In this document: piece by piece, positions 21,009-32,738 of the stretch
Layout of the letters: every line of letters starts with the position of its first letter
Position numbering within the stretch: position 1 is the first letter of the stretch
NCBI RefSeq assembly: GCF_016808335.1
Contig: NC_053148.1
Coordinates: 48,066,930 to 48,130,929, forward strand
DNA: 64,000 nt
Direction of reading: 5' to 3'
From: Panicum virgatum
Taxonomy: Eukaryota > Streptophyta > Magnoliopsida > Poales > Poaceae
Translations under genes and position numbers: made by a program
The notes under the pieces: model-generated
What the model saw: the letters and a program-made list of their open reading frames with translations, nothing else
Told to the model about the DNA's origin: nothing
Databases searched by the model: none

Positions 21009-24000
21009 TGAAGCGTCCCCTCATAAGAGAAGACTTAAATGTGATACAAAACATCAGTCCCAGGAGGCTGATGCCACATTTATTACATCAGATGGTTCAA
21101 AACCTTACAAACCTTGGCGGACACTCGATACAGATGATAATAATAATTAACCAGACTACAACATAACACCAGACTGCAAACCACATAGGGTCTACTACGG
21201 GCTCAGAGTACTGCGACAGCGGAGGCATCTCAACAGGGCCGGTTCCACAGGCAAGGTTGGGTGTAGAACGGTAACCCTACTCGGCGTCGTCTGGAACGAA
21301 GTCCGGGTCTTCTTCTGTAAAAAGTGAGAATGGGGTGAGTACAAACGTACTCAGCAAGTCCAACCACACCCACGGAGGGGTTAAATCAGGATAATATGCA
21401 TAGGTAAATCAAGGATAAGGTTATGGTTTAATTTGCAGAAAAATGATATTTTAAGCAGGGTTGATTTTAAAGAAAGTCCCTTTTAGAAAATCGGTTTTTG
21501 TAGCGACACGGAGTTCACGTCTTAAAACTGCTACCGGACTCCCCGTCCGTCGTAGCACACGGCACAACGGCCGGACACAATTCCAAAACAACTCACACCA
21601 GCCCATCCCAAGAAACACTAGTTATGTGACCACACCGTAACTCGCCCAATACCGTGGGCACGGACTATTCGAATAGATTCTTAGCTCTGCAGAGGTGTGC
21701 AACTTTGCCCACAAGTAGGATACCACAACTCGAACACCGTCGTGTCGGTGTAGATCCCAACATAGCCATTACCCACCATAGCTAAGCCTGACTAGCCATC
21801 ACGGGATGCACCAAGGGGTCATTGACCGTTCACTTAGGTATAACCGGGCATAAGTCACTCGGGACTTATCCCTTTTCCTTAGTTACCCGTTGCTCTCAGC
21901 TCTCCTGATGGCTACCACACCAACTAGTGGGATTTATGCTACGCCGTTGCCCATTCAACGGTCGAGTGGCTTGCACGATAGTGGAGTTAGGTGAGATGAC
22001 ACACCAACTCGGTCCTTAGACGCGACAAGATGGATATCTCCCTTCTTTGCCCTGCCACACAGGCATAGGCACACCAATCGGCAAATCACACAGAAATGCC
22101 GTCCATCCCGTCCATACTCATCTTTCGAAAATCCACATTTTATCCCTTCCCACACGCACACATTTTCTTTATCAAATAAATTATGTATGAGTAAAGTCCT
22201 AAGCGTTCTAATATCGATTAACGTCCAAGCAAAATCAGATATTAATCTAGGTGGTCAAGGAATGGTCATCACAAATTAAGGGGTGGCTATCCAACCGTGT
22301 TTTCATGCAAGTAAAACATATGCAATTTATAAAACAGGCCATTGGGTTGTGTTCATAAAAACTAGGACAGAAACATGCATCAAAGGATGGGATTGAACTT
22401 GCCGTCTTCGTAGCCTTCGGGGAAGTCCTGTCCTTCGGTCTCGGGGTCGCGGAGCTGGTCCTCGTTCACCTGCTCACAGTACTGCTCGTTGACGGGCTCT
22501 CCTTCGCTCACTCCGCGGTCTACAGCACACACAACCAAGCGTCCAATCAAAACAAAGATTCTATCGTTGAGCTCGAATCGGAAACACATAAAATATAGAG
22601 TACGAAGTATTATTTTCGGGTGGTTTCCTAATGGCATGGCCAAAACTTGGTCATGAGGGGCGTGGTAAAGTTTCGGGTTGAACAGAGGTTGTTTGCTACA
22701 TGAAATGATAGGTTTTAGTAAAGGTTTGGGATTGGATAAAGGGTCAGGGGCCTAGTTGTAAATAATTTGAGAGAACTCGGGGTCTGTTTACGATTTCCAA
22801 AAGTATTTGGGCCTAAAAGAAAAGTGCAGGGACCTAATTGGGATTAATTTTGTTTAGTGGAAAGGTTTTTCTGCAAAAAGGGAAAACAGAAGGGCCTTTT
22901 TAGGAAAAGCTTATAAGGAGTGGGGGTTCTTTTTAGAAAACAGGGAAGGCTAGGGGGTTTTGGGCAAAATGCCCCTCCTTCTTCTACCCCCCGACGAGGC
23001 AAAACAGGGGAGCGGCTCAGGGCGCCGGCGACCTTGGGCCCGCGGCCCTGGGGCATGGTGGTGGCCGGAATTAGGGGGAAAAGGGGCAGGGTGACGTCGG
23101 GGTTTGATTCCCCTCCTCAATTTCAGAGGAGAGGGTCCGCGGAGAGGAGCACAGCGGCCATGGCCGTGGCGGATCAGCGGCGGCCGTGGCGGCGCGGTGG
23201 AAATGGCCAGAGGCAGTTGTCGGTAGGGGAAAAGGAAGGTGGAGGGTCCTAGCACCTACCTCGACCCTTGGCTTGGGTAGGGAGGTGGCGGAACAAGCTG
23301 GCCACGGGAGCTGGCGGCGGTGGGCGAAGCGGTTCAAGGCGGCGGCGCTGTTTCGGTTCGGGAGGAGGCGGGCGGCGGCCGTGGTGGCCAGGAGCGTCGC
23401 GGAGGCCCCTTTTATAGGAGGAATGAGGCGGTGGGGTGGGGTGAGCCGGTGGCGGCCGGTAGGTGCGTCCGGCGAGCGGTGCGGGACGGAGTTATGACGC
23501 TCCGCCCGCTTGCTGGCGTCGGGACGCGGCGGCGCGGCCGGCGAGGTGGCACAGCGATGATTCGACCGCTCGGGCAGGCGCGAGCGGGGCCAGTGGCGCT
23601 GTGCGGCACAGGGAAACGGCAGCAAAGGTGGCGGGGCGGCGCACGTGGCTCGACGGAGCTCGCGCCGCTGCGGTTCGGCGTGCAGCGAGACCACGCGGCG
23701 GTGGCAGCGACGGGGGTGCGGCACGCGGTGCACGCGCAAGCGAGGATAGGCGGGACGCGGTCCGGCGAGCGGTGCGGTGGTGATGGCGGCCGCGGCGTGG
23801 CGCGGTCAGCCGGGGCGCCGTGCGCGTGCGCGTGTGCGCGTGCGCACGGGCAGGCGCGCGCACAGTTGCGAGGCGAGCAGGGCGAGGCCGGAGCCAGGGC
23901 GGCGTGGCGCAGGCGCGCGCGGGCGCGGCCAGGCGGCAAGCCGAGACGTGCGCGGGGAGAAGGGCTGGGCACGGCGGCGTTTGAGGCGTGCGGGAGCGAG

Positions 24001-24435
24001 GCAGGGGGGGAGGAAGGAAGGAGAGAGGGAGAGAAAAGAAAAGAGAAAAGGGGAAAAGAAAAAAAAATAGGAAAAAGAATTAAAGAGAAAGGAAATGGGG
24101 AAAAGGGAGGGAGAGAAAGGAAAAAGGAGGGGGAGGGGCGGTGCGCGCCAGCGGCGACCGCGGCCGCGGTCGGCCACGCGTGGCGTGCGGGCCGCGGGAG
24201 GTGGGGCACGCGGTCGGAGGGGAAAAGGAGAGAGGGAAAAAGAGGGGGCGGGATTCGCGGCGGCCGGTCACGACGCGTCGCGTTGGATGGGAAGGAGATG
24301 GGACGTGGATTGAAGTCGGGTGTCGGGTTGTTCGGGGGAGGTTCTGGGAATTAGGGTTCAGGGTTTAAGGGAAGTCGAGCTCAACGAAAAACAACTTAGC
24401 GCATGATTTGTTTAGTGAATTTTCAGGATGTTACA
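21009..24435 (-). repeat. 3' LTR of the Tekay-like element
   Basis: 3,427 bp, almost identical to 31345-34782. The pol stop codon lies inside it (24423-24425). All plus-strand GC-rich frames in here are non-coding shadows. Confidence 0.95.
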
Positions 24436-27400
24436 AACCTACCCCACTTAAAATGAATCTCGTCCTCGAGATTCGGCTGGTTCCTAAACAGGTGGGGAAA
24501 CTCTTTCTTCAGAGCGTCTTCTCGTTCCCACGTCGCTTCTTCTACTCCGTGTCTGCTCCACTGAACTCTGCATATCCGTACTTCAGAGTTTCTGGTCCTT
24601 CTGGTGACCGTGTCGAGAATCTTGACCGGTACTTCTTGATATCGTAGGTCTGGCTGTAGATCTATCATTTCTACTGGCACGTGTTCTGCCTCGGGTACTC
24701 TCAAACATCTTCTTAGCTGTGAGACGTGGAACACTGGATGTATATCTGTCATTTCTTCTGGCAGTTCCAAACGGTATGCTACTGCTCCAACTTTCTTCAG
24801 AACTCGGTACGGTCCAATGTACCGAGGGGCTAATTTTCCTTGTACCTGAAATCTTCGGGTTCCTCGAATGGGTGATACCTTGAGATACACGAAATCCCCT
24901 GGACTGAAACTTATTTCCCGCCTTTTCTTGTCAGCGTAACTCTTCTGTCGGGACTGGGCTGCTTTCAGCTTCTCCCTGATCTCGGCTACTCTTTCTTCTG
25001 CTTCCTTTATGAGGGCGGGCCCGACTAAAGCACGTTCTCCAACTTCTGACCACATCAGAGGGGTCCTGCATTTCCTTCCGTAGAGAGCCTCGAACGGTGA
25101 CATGCCCAAGCTTGCTTGATACCCGTTGTTGTATGAGAACTCGGCATAGGGTAAACTCTGTTCCCAATCTTTGCCGTAGGTGAGAACACATGCTCTCAAC
25201 ATATCTTCCATAATCTGATTCACCCTTTCTGTCTGACCATCTGTCTGCGGGTGATAAGCGGAACTAAAGTCTAGCTTGGTGCCCATAGCTTTATGCAAGC
25301 TTTTCCAAAATCTAGAGGTGAACTGGGTCCCTCTATCTGAAACAATTCGACTGGGCACACCATGCAACTTCACTATATTTTCCACGTAAAGCTTGGCTAG
25401 CTTCTCTCCGCCGTAGTTGGTACGTACGGGTATGAAGTGAGCTGCTTTAGTGAGTCGGTCCACTATTACCCATATGGAATCGTGTCCTTTCTGGGTTCTG
25501 GGCAGTCCTACCACAAAATCCATCCCTATTTCATCCCATTTCCAAACCGGAATGGGTAGGGGCTGCAACAATCCTGCCGGCTTCTGGTGTTCAGCTTTGA
25601 TTCTCTGGCAAGTATCGCAATGGGCGACAAATCGTGCAATATCTGCCTTCATCCCATTCCACCAATATTTCTGTTTTAAGTCCATATACATCTTGGTGGA
25701 TCCTGGGTGAATAGAGTAGGCTGAGTTGTGGGCTTCATCCATGATTATTTGCCTGAAATCTCCCTTCTGGGGCACACAAATTCTATCTTTGTACCACAAT
25801 GTTCCCCTATTATCCACTCTAAAGTCTGGTGCCTTATTTTCTCCGGTTTGCTTCCGGATTTCCATCAGTCCTTTGTCCGCTCTCTGGGCCTTCCTGATTC
25901 GTTCTTCTAGAGTGGATTGAATGTTTAGCACTTGGCCGGAACCTCGAGGGACAATGTGCACATTTAATCGTGCCATTTCCTCTCGTAAATGGTCATTCTT
26001 GGGCCCGTAGGATTTCCGACTTAGGGCATCGGCTACTACATTGGCTTTACCTGGGTGATAATGAATTTCCAAATTATAATCTTTGACTAATTCCAGCCAT
26101 CTTCTCTGCCTCAGGTTTAGGTCTGGTTGGGTGAAGATATACTTCAGACTTTTATGATCGGTAAAGATTTCGCACTTATTTCCAATCAAATAGTGCCTCC
26201 AGATCTTAAGTGCGTGCACTACGGCCGCAAGCTCCAAATCATGAGTCGGGTAATTTTGCTCATGAGTCCTGAGCTGACGGGAAGCATATGCAACGACTTT
26301 CCCATCTTGCATCAGCACACAACCCAATCCTTGTCGGGACGCATCACAATAGATGACAAAATCCCGATGAATATCCGGCAGGGTTAGCACTGGGGCTGTC
26401 GTCAACTTTCGCTTCAATTCCTGGAAACTTCTTTCACACGACTCCGTCCAGATGAACTTCTTTTCTTTCTTGAGCAGCTCTGTCATGGGCCGGGCTATCT
26501 TAGAAAACCCCTCAATGAATCTCCGATAATACCCAGCTAATCCGAGAAAACTCCTGATCTCACTGACATTGGTTGGTTGCTGCCAGTTGGAGACTGCTTC
26601 GACCTTCTCGGGATCCACTGCTACTCCTTCTGCGGTCAGAATGTGACCAAGGAAAGCTACTTTCTCCAGCCAGAACTCACACTTGCTAAATTTGGCGTAT
26701 AGCCTATGCACTCTCAATTTTTCCAGAACTACCCTCAGGTGTTGCTCGTGCTCCTGAATACTCTTCGAGTAAATAAGTATGTCGTCAATGAAGACTACGA
26801 CAAACTTATCTAACTCGTCCATAAACACTTTGTTCATGAGGTTCATGAAATAGGCAGGTGCATTTGTCAGTCCAAAAGACATCACCGTAAACTCAAACTG
26901 ACCATACCGGGTGACAAAAGCTGTTTTCGGGATGTCGCTCTCCCTGATCTTGAGCTGAAAATAACCGGACCTCAGGTCAATCTTGGAGAAGTACCTGGCT
27001 CCTTTTAACTGGTCAAAAAGGTCATCGATTCTGGGTAGGGGATACTTGTTTTTGATAGTGACTTCGTTTAGTGCCCGGTAGTCTACACATAACCTCATAC
27101 TTCTGTCCTTCTTTTTAACAAATAGAACCGGGGCTCCCCAAGGTGACGAACTTGGCCTGATGAAGCCAATCCGTTGTAACTCTTCTAGTTGTTTCTTTAA
27201 CTCTGCCAACTCAGAGGCTGCCATCCTATAGGGTCTCTTGGCTATGGGGGCGGTTCCAGGAACAAGATCAATGACAAATTCTATGTCCCTATCTGGTGGC
27301 ATACCGGGAAGTTCTTCAGGAAAGACATCGGGGTACTCACTCACTACTGGGACTTCTCCCAAGGACTTGGCTTCCATGCTAAACACCATCGGGTTTGCTC

Positions 27401-29033
27401 CACTTTCCCGGGTGTGACAGGTCACTCGGACTCCCTCTGGGTTTGTTAGGTGGACTACCTTGTCCGTACAACCTATGAGGCCATTGTGTTTGCTCAGCCA
27501 GTCCATTCTGAGGATCACATCTATCCCTTCTGACTTAAGTACTACTAAGTCTGCTAAAAACTCTACCCCACTTAAATTGATCCTTACCCGTAGACAACCC
27601 AGTTGACACCTGATGTCTCCTCCGGGCGTCCGGGTTAATAGGGGTGTTTTTAGTAGTACTGTAGGTATTTTATGTTTCTCCACAAAACTTGAGGATATGA
27701 ATGAGTGTGATGCTCCAGAATCGAACAGTACTGTTGCAAGAGTTGAGCTAACTAGGTACTCACCGAGTACAACGCCCTGGGCTCCTTGAGCTTCCTGTGC
27801 GTCGATGTGGTTGACGCGGGCTCGTCCAAAAGACTGCTGGGGTTGCCTCTGCTGGTTGTTGTTGTTGTTGCTGTTGCCACGGAGGGGCACTCGGTTGGCA
27901 CCGGTCAGCACTGGCTTGGGTCCGTTTACTGTGTTGGAGAAGGCTGAAGTAGCTGGCCTGTTCTTGGCATAAGGGCAGTCGGCGATGAAATGCCCTGTCT
28001 CATGGCAGTTGAAACAGGCCCTGACATTACTGTTGTTATTGGTGACCTGGCTCGCATTATTCTGTGAGGCCCTCATGGTGTTCTGGCTTCTGGGCTGTGT
28101 GTTAGGGGCCCGTGGTCCTGTTGCTTGCGACTGAGTTCTGTACTGCATTGGGGCTTGGGACCTTGGTGCATTGTAACTGAAGCTTCGGGCCTTCTGGGAA
28201 CGATCCTGCTGGCGGGCCTTACTCTCCAGGAACTTGCGCTTGTTATCCTTTCTTTCATCACTCTTGGCCTTCTCAGTGAGGATTGCCTTGTTCATCAGGG
28301 TGTTGAAGTCAGGATAGATTTGAGGGGTGAGCAGGGTCCTGAGTTCTGGATTTAGTCCTTTCTTGAACATATCCTGCTTCTTCTCGTCGTCGTTCACTTC
28401 TTCTGGTGCATAGCGGGCCAATTCCATAAACTGGTGTGTATACTCCTCTACCGTCATATTCCCCTGCTGAAGTGCGCGGAATTCATCTGCCTTGCGCTTC
28501 ATGGTAGCTGAGGGGATGTGATAGCGGCGGAACTCTCTCACGAATTCATTCCAGGTGATGGTGGAGGCATCTCTAGCAGCAGCGCAGTAATTTTCCCACC
28601 AGGCTAAGGCAGTCCCGGTGAGTTGATGTGCTGCCAGAAGGACTTTATCCCGATCTTGGCACCCAAACGGCTCGAGCTTCCTCTGGATCACGCGGAGCCA
28701 GTCATCTGCGTCCAAGGGGTTGCTGGATCCGGCAAAAGTGGGTGGCTTGGCCCTCAGAAAAGCTGTTAGCTTGTCGTTGAAGGTCTGCTCTCGTGGCTGC
28801 CTGTTCATTAGAGCATTGGCCAGTGTCTCCAGTATGAGAGTCTGGTTATGGATCACTTGTGCCAGGTCCACGAAGGGTGGTGGTGGTGGTAGCTGTGCAT
28901 CCTGATTTTCTCCTCTGCCCTGACTCACTTCTTGTTCTTCCTGAGGATGGTTTTGCCCGTTAAGGCGCACTCCTGCGTCAGCAGCTGCAGGGTCCCTGAC
29001 ACGGGAGGCCCTCGTGACGCTTCGGGAAACCAT
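24423..29033 (-). CDS. gag-pol polyprotein, intact, with chromodomain
   Basis: 1536 residues in a single frame. The gag domain lies around 110-250 ([28 protein letters not shown]), with a CCHC knuckle [14 protein letters not shown] near 340. The protease has [12 protein letters not shown] near 436; its later motif reads ILRMDWL where ILGMDWL is usual. RT has [20 protein letters not shown] near 641 and FIDD near 749. RNase H has [17 protein letters not shown] near 894. The integrase has HHCC residues (1099-1140), Asp in MDFVVGLP (about 1171), Asp in IVSDRGTQF (about 1229) and Glu in [11 protein letters not shown] (about 1267). A chromodomain with [20 protein letters not shown] lies at about 1490-1510. 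All catalytic residues that I can identify are present. The stop lies 13 bp inside the 3' LTR. Confidence 0.95.
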   Translation of the reverse strand: MVSRSVTRASRVRDPAAADAGVRLNGQNHPQEEQEVSQGRGENQDAQLPPPPPFVDLAQVIHNQTLILETLANALMNRQPREQTFNDKLTAFLRAKPPTFAGSSNPLDADDWLRVIQRKLEPFGCQDRDKVLLAAHQLTGTALAWWENYCAAARDASTITWNEFVREFRRYHIPSATMKRKADEFRALQQGNMTVEEYTHQFMELARYAPEEVNDDEKKQDMFKKGLNPELRTLLTPQIYPDFNTLMNKAILTEKAKSDERKDNKRKFLESKARQQDRSQKARSFSYNAPRSQAPMQYRTQSQATGPRAPNTQPRSQNTMRASQNNASQVTNNNSNVRACFNCHETGHFIADCPYAKNRPATSAFSNTVNGPKPVLTGANRVPLRGNSNNNNNQQRQPQQSFGRARVNHIDAQEAQGAQGVVLGEYLVSSTLATVLFDSGASHSFISSSFVEKHKIPTVLLKTPLLTRTPGGDIRCQLGCLRVRINLSGVEFLADLVVLKSEGIDVILRMDWLSKHNGLIGCTDKVVHLTNPEGVRVTCHTRESGANPMVFSMEAKSLGEVPVVSEYPDVFPEELPGMPPDRDIEFVIDLVPGTAPIAKRPYRMAASELAELKKQLEELQRIGFIRPSSSPWGAPVLFVKKKDRSMRLCVDYRALNEVTIKNKYPLPRIDDLFDQLKGARYFSKIDLRSGYFQLKIRESDIPKTAFVTRYGQFEFTVMSFGLTNAPAYFMNLMNKVFMDELDKFVVVFIDDILIYSKSIQEHEQHLRVVLEKLRVHRLYAKFSKCEFWLEKVAFLGHILTAEGVAVDPEKVEAVSNWQQPTNVSEIRSFLGLAGYYRRFIEGFSKIARPMTELLKKEKKFIWTESCERSFQELKRKLTTAPVLTLPDIHRDFVIYCDASRQGLGCVLMQDGKVVAYASRQLRTHEQNYPTHDLELAAVVHALKIWRHYLIGNKCEIFTDHKSLKYIFTQPDLNLRQRRWLELVKDYNLEIHYHPGKANVVADALSRKSYGPKNDHLREEMARLNVHIVPRGSGQVLNIQSTLEERIRKAQRADKGLMEIRKQTGENKAPDFRVDNRGTLWYKDRICVPQKGDFRQIIMDEAHNSAYSIHPGSTKMYMDLKQKYWWNGMKADIARFVAHCDTCQRIKAEHQKPAGLLQPLPIPVWKWDEIGMDFVVGLPRTQKGHDSIWVIVDRLTKAAHFIPVRTNYGGEKLAKLYVENIVKLHGVPSRIVSDRGTQFTSRFWKSLHKAMGTKLDFSSAYHPQTDGQTERVNQIMEDMLRACVLTYGKDWEQSLPYAEFSYNNGYQASLGMSPFEALYGRKCRTPLMWSEVGERALVGPALIKEAEERVAEIREKLKAAQSRQKSYADKKRREISFSPGDFVYLKVSPIRGTRRFQVQGKLAPRYIGPYRVLKKVGAVAYRLELPEEMTDIHPVFHVSQLRRCLRVPEAEHVPVEMIDLQPDLRYQEVPVKILDTVTRRTRNSEVRICRVQWSRHGVEEATWEREDALKKEFPHLFRNQPNLEDEIHFKWGRFVTS
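24436..24450 (-). other. Polypurine tract, Tekay-like element
   Basis: The minus strand reads AAGTGGGGTAGGTT directly before the 3' LTR. It overlaps the last codons of pol. Confidence 0.7.
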
Positions 29034-29312
29034 CTGCAGATTTGGTAGGGTTTTTGTGAGATTGAGATTAGGTGATGTTTAAGTTATTTAATTCGTAATT
29101 TTGAAAAAGGCAGAATTAACCTTCTGCCGAAAGGCACACACACAACAAGCACACAACAAGGCAAACAAGCAACTTTTACTAAAGCGAGGTAGGGTACAAC
29201 ACGGGAACATGACTAGAACGCGTACTACACGTCCGGGTACAGGTTCAAACTAAGGGTACAACTTAAACCGAAAGGGCTAGAAGGGTACAACAACAGGGTA
29301 GAGTTGGACACT

Positions 29313-30179
29313 CTACTCGCGGGGCGAGTCTTCTTCTGGGGTGATACGAGCTTCCGGGGAAACAAACGACTCGTCGTCCTCCGGGTTCCCGTTCTCTTGG
29401 GGTCGAGCAGCAACTTCTCTTTCTCTGACAGCAGTAGACCCTTCGGGGTTCTCGGGTGGAGCTCGAGGGCTTCCAAAGAGCGTTCCCCATCCTATGACGG
29501 GTGTCCCAAGTAGAACATGGTCTTCTCCGATGGCCGGAACTGGGGTCCCACTCCTGGTCCATTCTTGCATGCGCCGGTCTCGGGCCTGTCTGAGGCTCTC
29601 CTGTGCCACTGCTTCACTGCTGATCGCGGCTGCGGCTCTTGCCTCGGCTTGGGCTGCTCGGACCTGTTGGAGCCTCACCGCGAGTTCAGCTTGCTCGGCA
29701 CGATTGGTCTGCTCCCTCAGCAGGTGGGCCTGCTCATCGAAGAGTTGGTCCAAAGCGGCCAGATAGTTAGCCATTTGGTACAAAGGGTCTACTTCATGGC
29801 GGCGCCGTTCCAGGCTTCTCATGCGGGCTTCCCAAACAGGGGTCCTGATGGCCGGCGGAAAGAACCTCATTGGCGTGGGTGCTAGGTGTTCTTCGAAAAT
29901 CCGGCATAGGTACCGAAGTGCCTTTCTGACAGCCAAGGGATAGGTGTCTTGGTGCCTGAATCCCGTAGCGGTCACTCGCCACGACTGGATGTTGGGGTGG
30001 CGCTCACTTCTGGCGATGACAATGATCACCCTGCAGCGGAGAGTGCCATGATGCTCGTACTCTCTGCTGTAGTACCTTGGGCGTTCCGTAACGCCAAGGC
30101 TTTCCAGGGCGTTGATCAATAGGCTGGGGAAGCCAGGTGCAGCTTGGCAATCGCCCTGGGTCCATCCTTCCTCAGCCAT
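29313..30179 (-). CDS. Extra ORF upstream of gag, second copy (ORF0b)
   Basis: A 288-residue protein of unknown function, starting at MAEEGW directly after an acceptor-like TTTGTTTTCAG. It shares with ORF0a the blocks GW, PGFPSLLINALESLGV, REYEHHGTLRC, VIARSERHPN, TATGFRHQDTY, VRKALRYL and TPMRFFPP in the same order. An Ala/Arg/Gln/Glu-rich coiled coil follows (RAEQAELAVRLQQVRAAQAE and onward). The C-terminal tail is Pro/Glu-rich and acidic but lacks the TQT repeats of ORF0a. It ends 279 bp before the gag start. Both ORFs are open over their whole length, so a tandem duplication kept intact is the simplest view. Different tails suggest diverged roles. Confidence 0.8.
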   Translation of the reverse strand: MAEEGWTQGDCQAAPGFPSLLINALESLGVTERPRYYSREYEHHGTLRCRVIIVIARSERHPNIQSWRVTATGFRHQDTYPLAVRKALRYLCRIFEEHLAPTPMRFFPPAIRTPVWEARMRSLERRRHEVDPLYQMANYLAALDQLFDEQAHLLREQTNRAEQAELAVRLQQVRAAQAEARAAAAISSEAVAQESLRQARDRRMQEWTRSGTPVPAIGEDHVLLGTPVIGWGTLFGSPRAPPENPEGSTAVREREVAARPQENGNPEDDESFVSPEARITPEEDSPRE

Positions 30180-30327
30180 CTGAAAACAAAGATAGAGTGA
30201 ATATCTTGCGCGAATATTTGCGGTACACAAAAGGGGTAGATGGTTTTTATTTATGGCATCACGAGGGGGTACACTTCATGGGTACATGATTATTAGAGCA
30301 AAGGTTCTAGCTTAGAGACTACTCCTA

Positions 30328-31203
30328 TCATGGGGATTCTTCCGCAACTCTAAAGGAGCGCTTCTCCAGTGGAAGGTGCTGATCCATCACATTATCCTCG
30401 GTCTGAGTTCCTTTATCCCAGTGGGTTTCTTCGGGTTCTTCTTCTTCAGTCTGAGTGCCAACGTCCCAATGGGTTTCCATGGGTTCTTCCTCTTCTTCGT
30501 CTTCCTCTATCCATCCACCTATTCCCCAGCGAGCCTCGTATCTCCGCAACTGAGCCTGGAGAGCGGCTAGCGAGTTCTCGGCGCGTGTGGCTCTTGCCCG
30601 CTGTTCTTCCAGTTCTTCCTCTTTTTCATCCATTTGGACCTGGAGGGCGGCTAGGGAATACTCGGCATGGAAAGTCCTCGCCCATTGTTCCTCCATCTCC
30701 TGGGTTGCTTTTTCTGCTCTGTGGACCTGCTGCTTCAGTTGTGCTGCTTGCTCGCGATAGAGCTCATCCAGGCCGGTGAGATAGATGGATAAGTGAGAGA
30801 CCGTGTCTTCTAGGTCTTCTTCTTCTCTTCCAAGTCCTCTCATCCTGGCAATCCATGTGCGTCCTCTTCCTTCAGTCGGCGGGAAAAATCCCATAGGAGT
30901 CCGCTGAAGGTGATGCTTGTAGATCACTCGGAGCCGTCGCAGGGCTTTACGGGCGGCTTTCCGATAGGTATCCGGAAAACGGAAACCAGTGGTGGAGATG
31001 AACCAAGGGTCCACATCAGGGTAGCGGGTGCTTCTTGCTATGAAGATCATCAGGTCACACCGAAGAGTACCCTTGGAGTCGTACTCCCGATAGAGAAACT
31101 CTGGCGGATCCACAACTCCAATGCGTTCCAGGCTGAGTATCAACAGCTTAGGAAGGCCGGGCTCTGCGAAACAGATTCCGCCGATCCATCCATTGTCAGC
31201 CAT
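30328..31203 (-). CDS. Extra ORF upstream of gag, first copy (ORF0a)
   Basis: A 291-residue protein of unknown function, starting at MADNGW directly after an acceptor-like CTGTTCCAG and about 120 bp past the PBS. The N-terminal half is a globular-looking domain with GTLRC (around residue 55), FIARS, TTGFRFPDTY, ARKALRRL and TPMGFFPP. It matches the next ORF in the same order, so the two are paralogues. A coiled coil of about 90 residues follows and contains an internal repeat of ENSLAALQAQL / EYSLAALQVQM. The C-terminus is very acidic and has two copies of a THWD-x-GTQTE unit (TQT motifs at about 247-253 and 263-269). An upstream ORF ('orf0') is, as I recall, known in rice RIRE3/RIRE8-type elements. 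No enzyme motif is visible; a structural or accessory role is inference. Confidence 0.8.
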   Translation of the reverse strand: MADNGWIGGICFAEPGLPKLLILSLERIGVVDPPEFLYREYDSKGTLRCDLMIFIARSTRYPDVDPWFISTTGFRFPDTYRKAARKALRRLRVIYKHHLQRTPMGFFPPTEGRGRTWIARMRGLGREEEDLEDTVSHLSIYLTGLDELYREQAAQLKQQVHRAEKATQEMEEQWARTFHAEYSLAALQVQMDEKEEELEEQRARATRAENSLAALQAQLRRYEARWGIGGWIEEDEEEEEPMETHWDVGTQTEEEEPEETHWDKGTQTEDNVMDQHLPLEKRSFRVAEESP

Positions 31204-31324
31204 CTGGAACAGGGCAAGAACCAAGGGTAAGTATTTGTGTGAGGAAAGGATTAAGGATCGAAAAGTCCTAAGGTGAAAGGTCCTGAAAACGGGTTTCGCT
31301 CCTAGGGTCACGTCCTACGGCCAA

Positions 31325-31342
31325 CCTACGGCTCTGATACCA
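31325..31342 (-). other. Primer-binding site, Tekay-like element
   Basis: The minus strand inside the 5' LTR reads TGGTATCAGAGCCGTAGG, two bases from the LTR end. TGGTATCAGAGC is complementary to the 3' end of initiator methionine tRNA. Confidence 0.88.
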
Positions 31343-31612
31343 CCTGAAGCGTCCCCTCATAAGAGAAGACTTAAATGTGATACAAAACATCAGTCCCAGG
31401 AGGCTGATGCCACATTTATTACATCAGATGGTTCAAAACCTTACAAACCTTGGCGGACACTCGATACAGATGATAATAATAATTAACCAGACTACAACAT
31501 AACACCAGACTGCAAACCACATAGGGTCTACTACGGGCTCAGAGTACTGCGACAGCGGAGGCATCTCAACAGGGCCGGTTCCACAGGCAAGGTTGGGTGT
31601 AGAACGGTAACC

Positions 31613-31650
31613 CTACTCGGCGTCGTCTGGAATGAACTCCGGGTCTTCTT
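31613..31650 (-). other. Putative LTR-encoded exon B
   Basis: After an acceptor CTTTTTACAG, the frame entered from exon A reads EEDPEFIPDDAE and a TAG stop. The 3' LTR copy (21277-21314) reads EEDPDFVPDDAE, and the solo LTR (39933-39970) EEDPDFVPDDVE. Between the 3' LTR and the solo LTR, five of the six changed codons are synonymous. That argues for coding constraint, although the exon is short. Confidence 0.4.
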
Positions 31651-32738
31651 CTGTAAAAAGTGAGAATGGGGTGAGTACGAACGTACTCAGCAAGTCCAAC
31701 CACACCCACGGAGGGGTTAAATCAGGATAATATGCATAGGTAAATCAAGGATAAGGTTATGGTTTAATTTGCAGAAAAACGATATTTTAAGCAGGGTTGA
31801 TTTTAAAGAAAGTCCCTTTTAGAAAATCGGTTTTTGTAGCGACACGGAGTTCATGTCTTAAAACTGCTACCGGACTCCCCGTCCGTCGTAGCACACGGCA
31901 CAACGGCCGGACACAATTCCAAAACAACTCACACCAGCCCATCCCAAGAAACACTAGTTATGTGACCACACCGTAACTCGCCCAATACCGTGGGCACGGA
32001 CTATTCGAATAGATTCTTAGCTCTGCAGAGGTGTGCAACTTTGCCCACAAGTAGGATACCACAACTCGAACACCGTCGTGTCGGTGTAGATCCCAACATA
32101 GCCATTACCCACCATAGCTAAGCCTGACTAGCCATCACGGGATGCACCAAGGGGTCATTGACCGTTCACTTAGGTATAACCGGGCATAAGTCACTCGGGA
32201 CTTATCCCTTTTCCTTAGTTACCCGTTGCTCTCAGCTCTCCTGATGGCTACCACACCAACTAGTGGGATTTATGCTACGCCGTTGCCCATTCAACGGTCA
32301 AGTGGCTTGCACGATAGTGGAGTTAGGTGAGATGACACACCAACTCGGTCCTTAGACGCGACAAGATGGATATCTCCCTTCTTTGCCCTGCCACACAGGC
32401 ATAGGCACACCAATCGGCAAATCACACAGAAATGCCGTCCATCCCGTCCATACTCATCTTTCGAAAATCCACATTTTATCCCTTCCCACACGCACACATT
32501 TTCTTTATCAAATAAATTATGTATGAGTAAAGTCCTAAGCGTTCTAATATCGATTAACGTCCAAGCAAAATCAGACATTAATCTAGGTGGTCAAGGAATG
32601 GTCATCACAAATCAAGGGGTGGCTATCCAACCGTGTTTTCATGCAAGTAAAACATATGCAATTTATAAAACAGGCCATTGGGTTGTGTTCATAAAAACTA
32701 GGACAGAAACATGCATCAAAGGATGGGATTGAACTTGC

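Noticed and set aside
23320..24354. Plus-strand frames of 100-344 codons inside both large LTRs
   Set aside because: They lie antisense in the GC-rich U3, are low-complexity (Arg/Gly/Ala, then Lys/Glu from the purine tract), and shift or vanish in the solo LTR.
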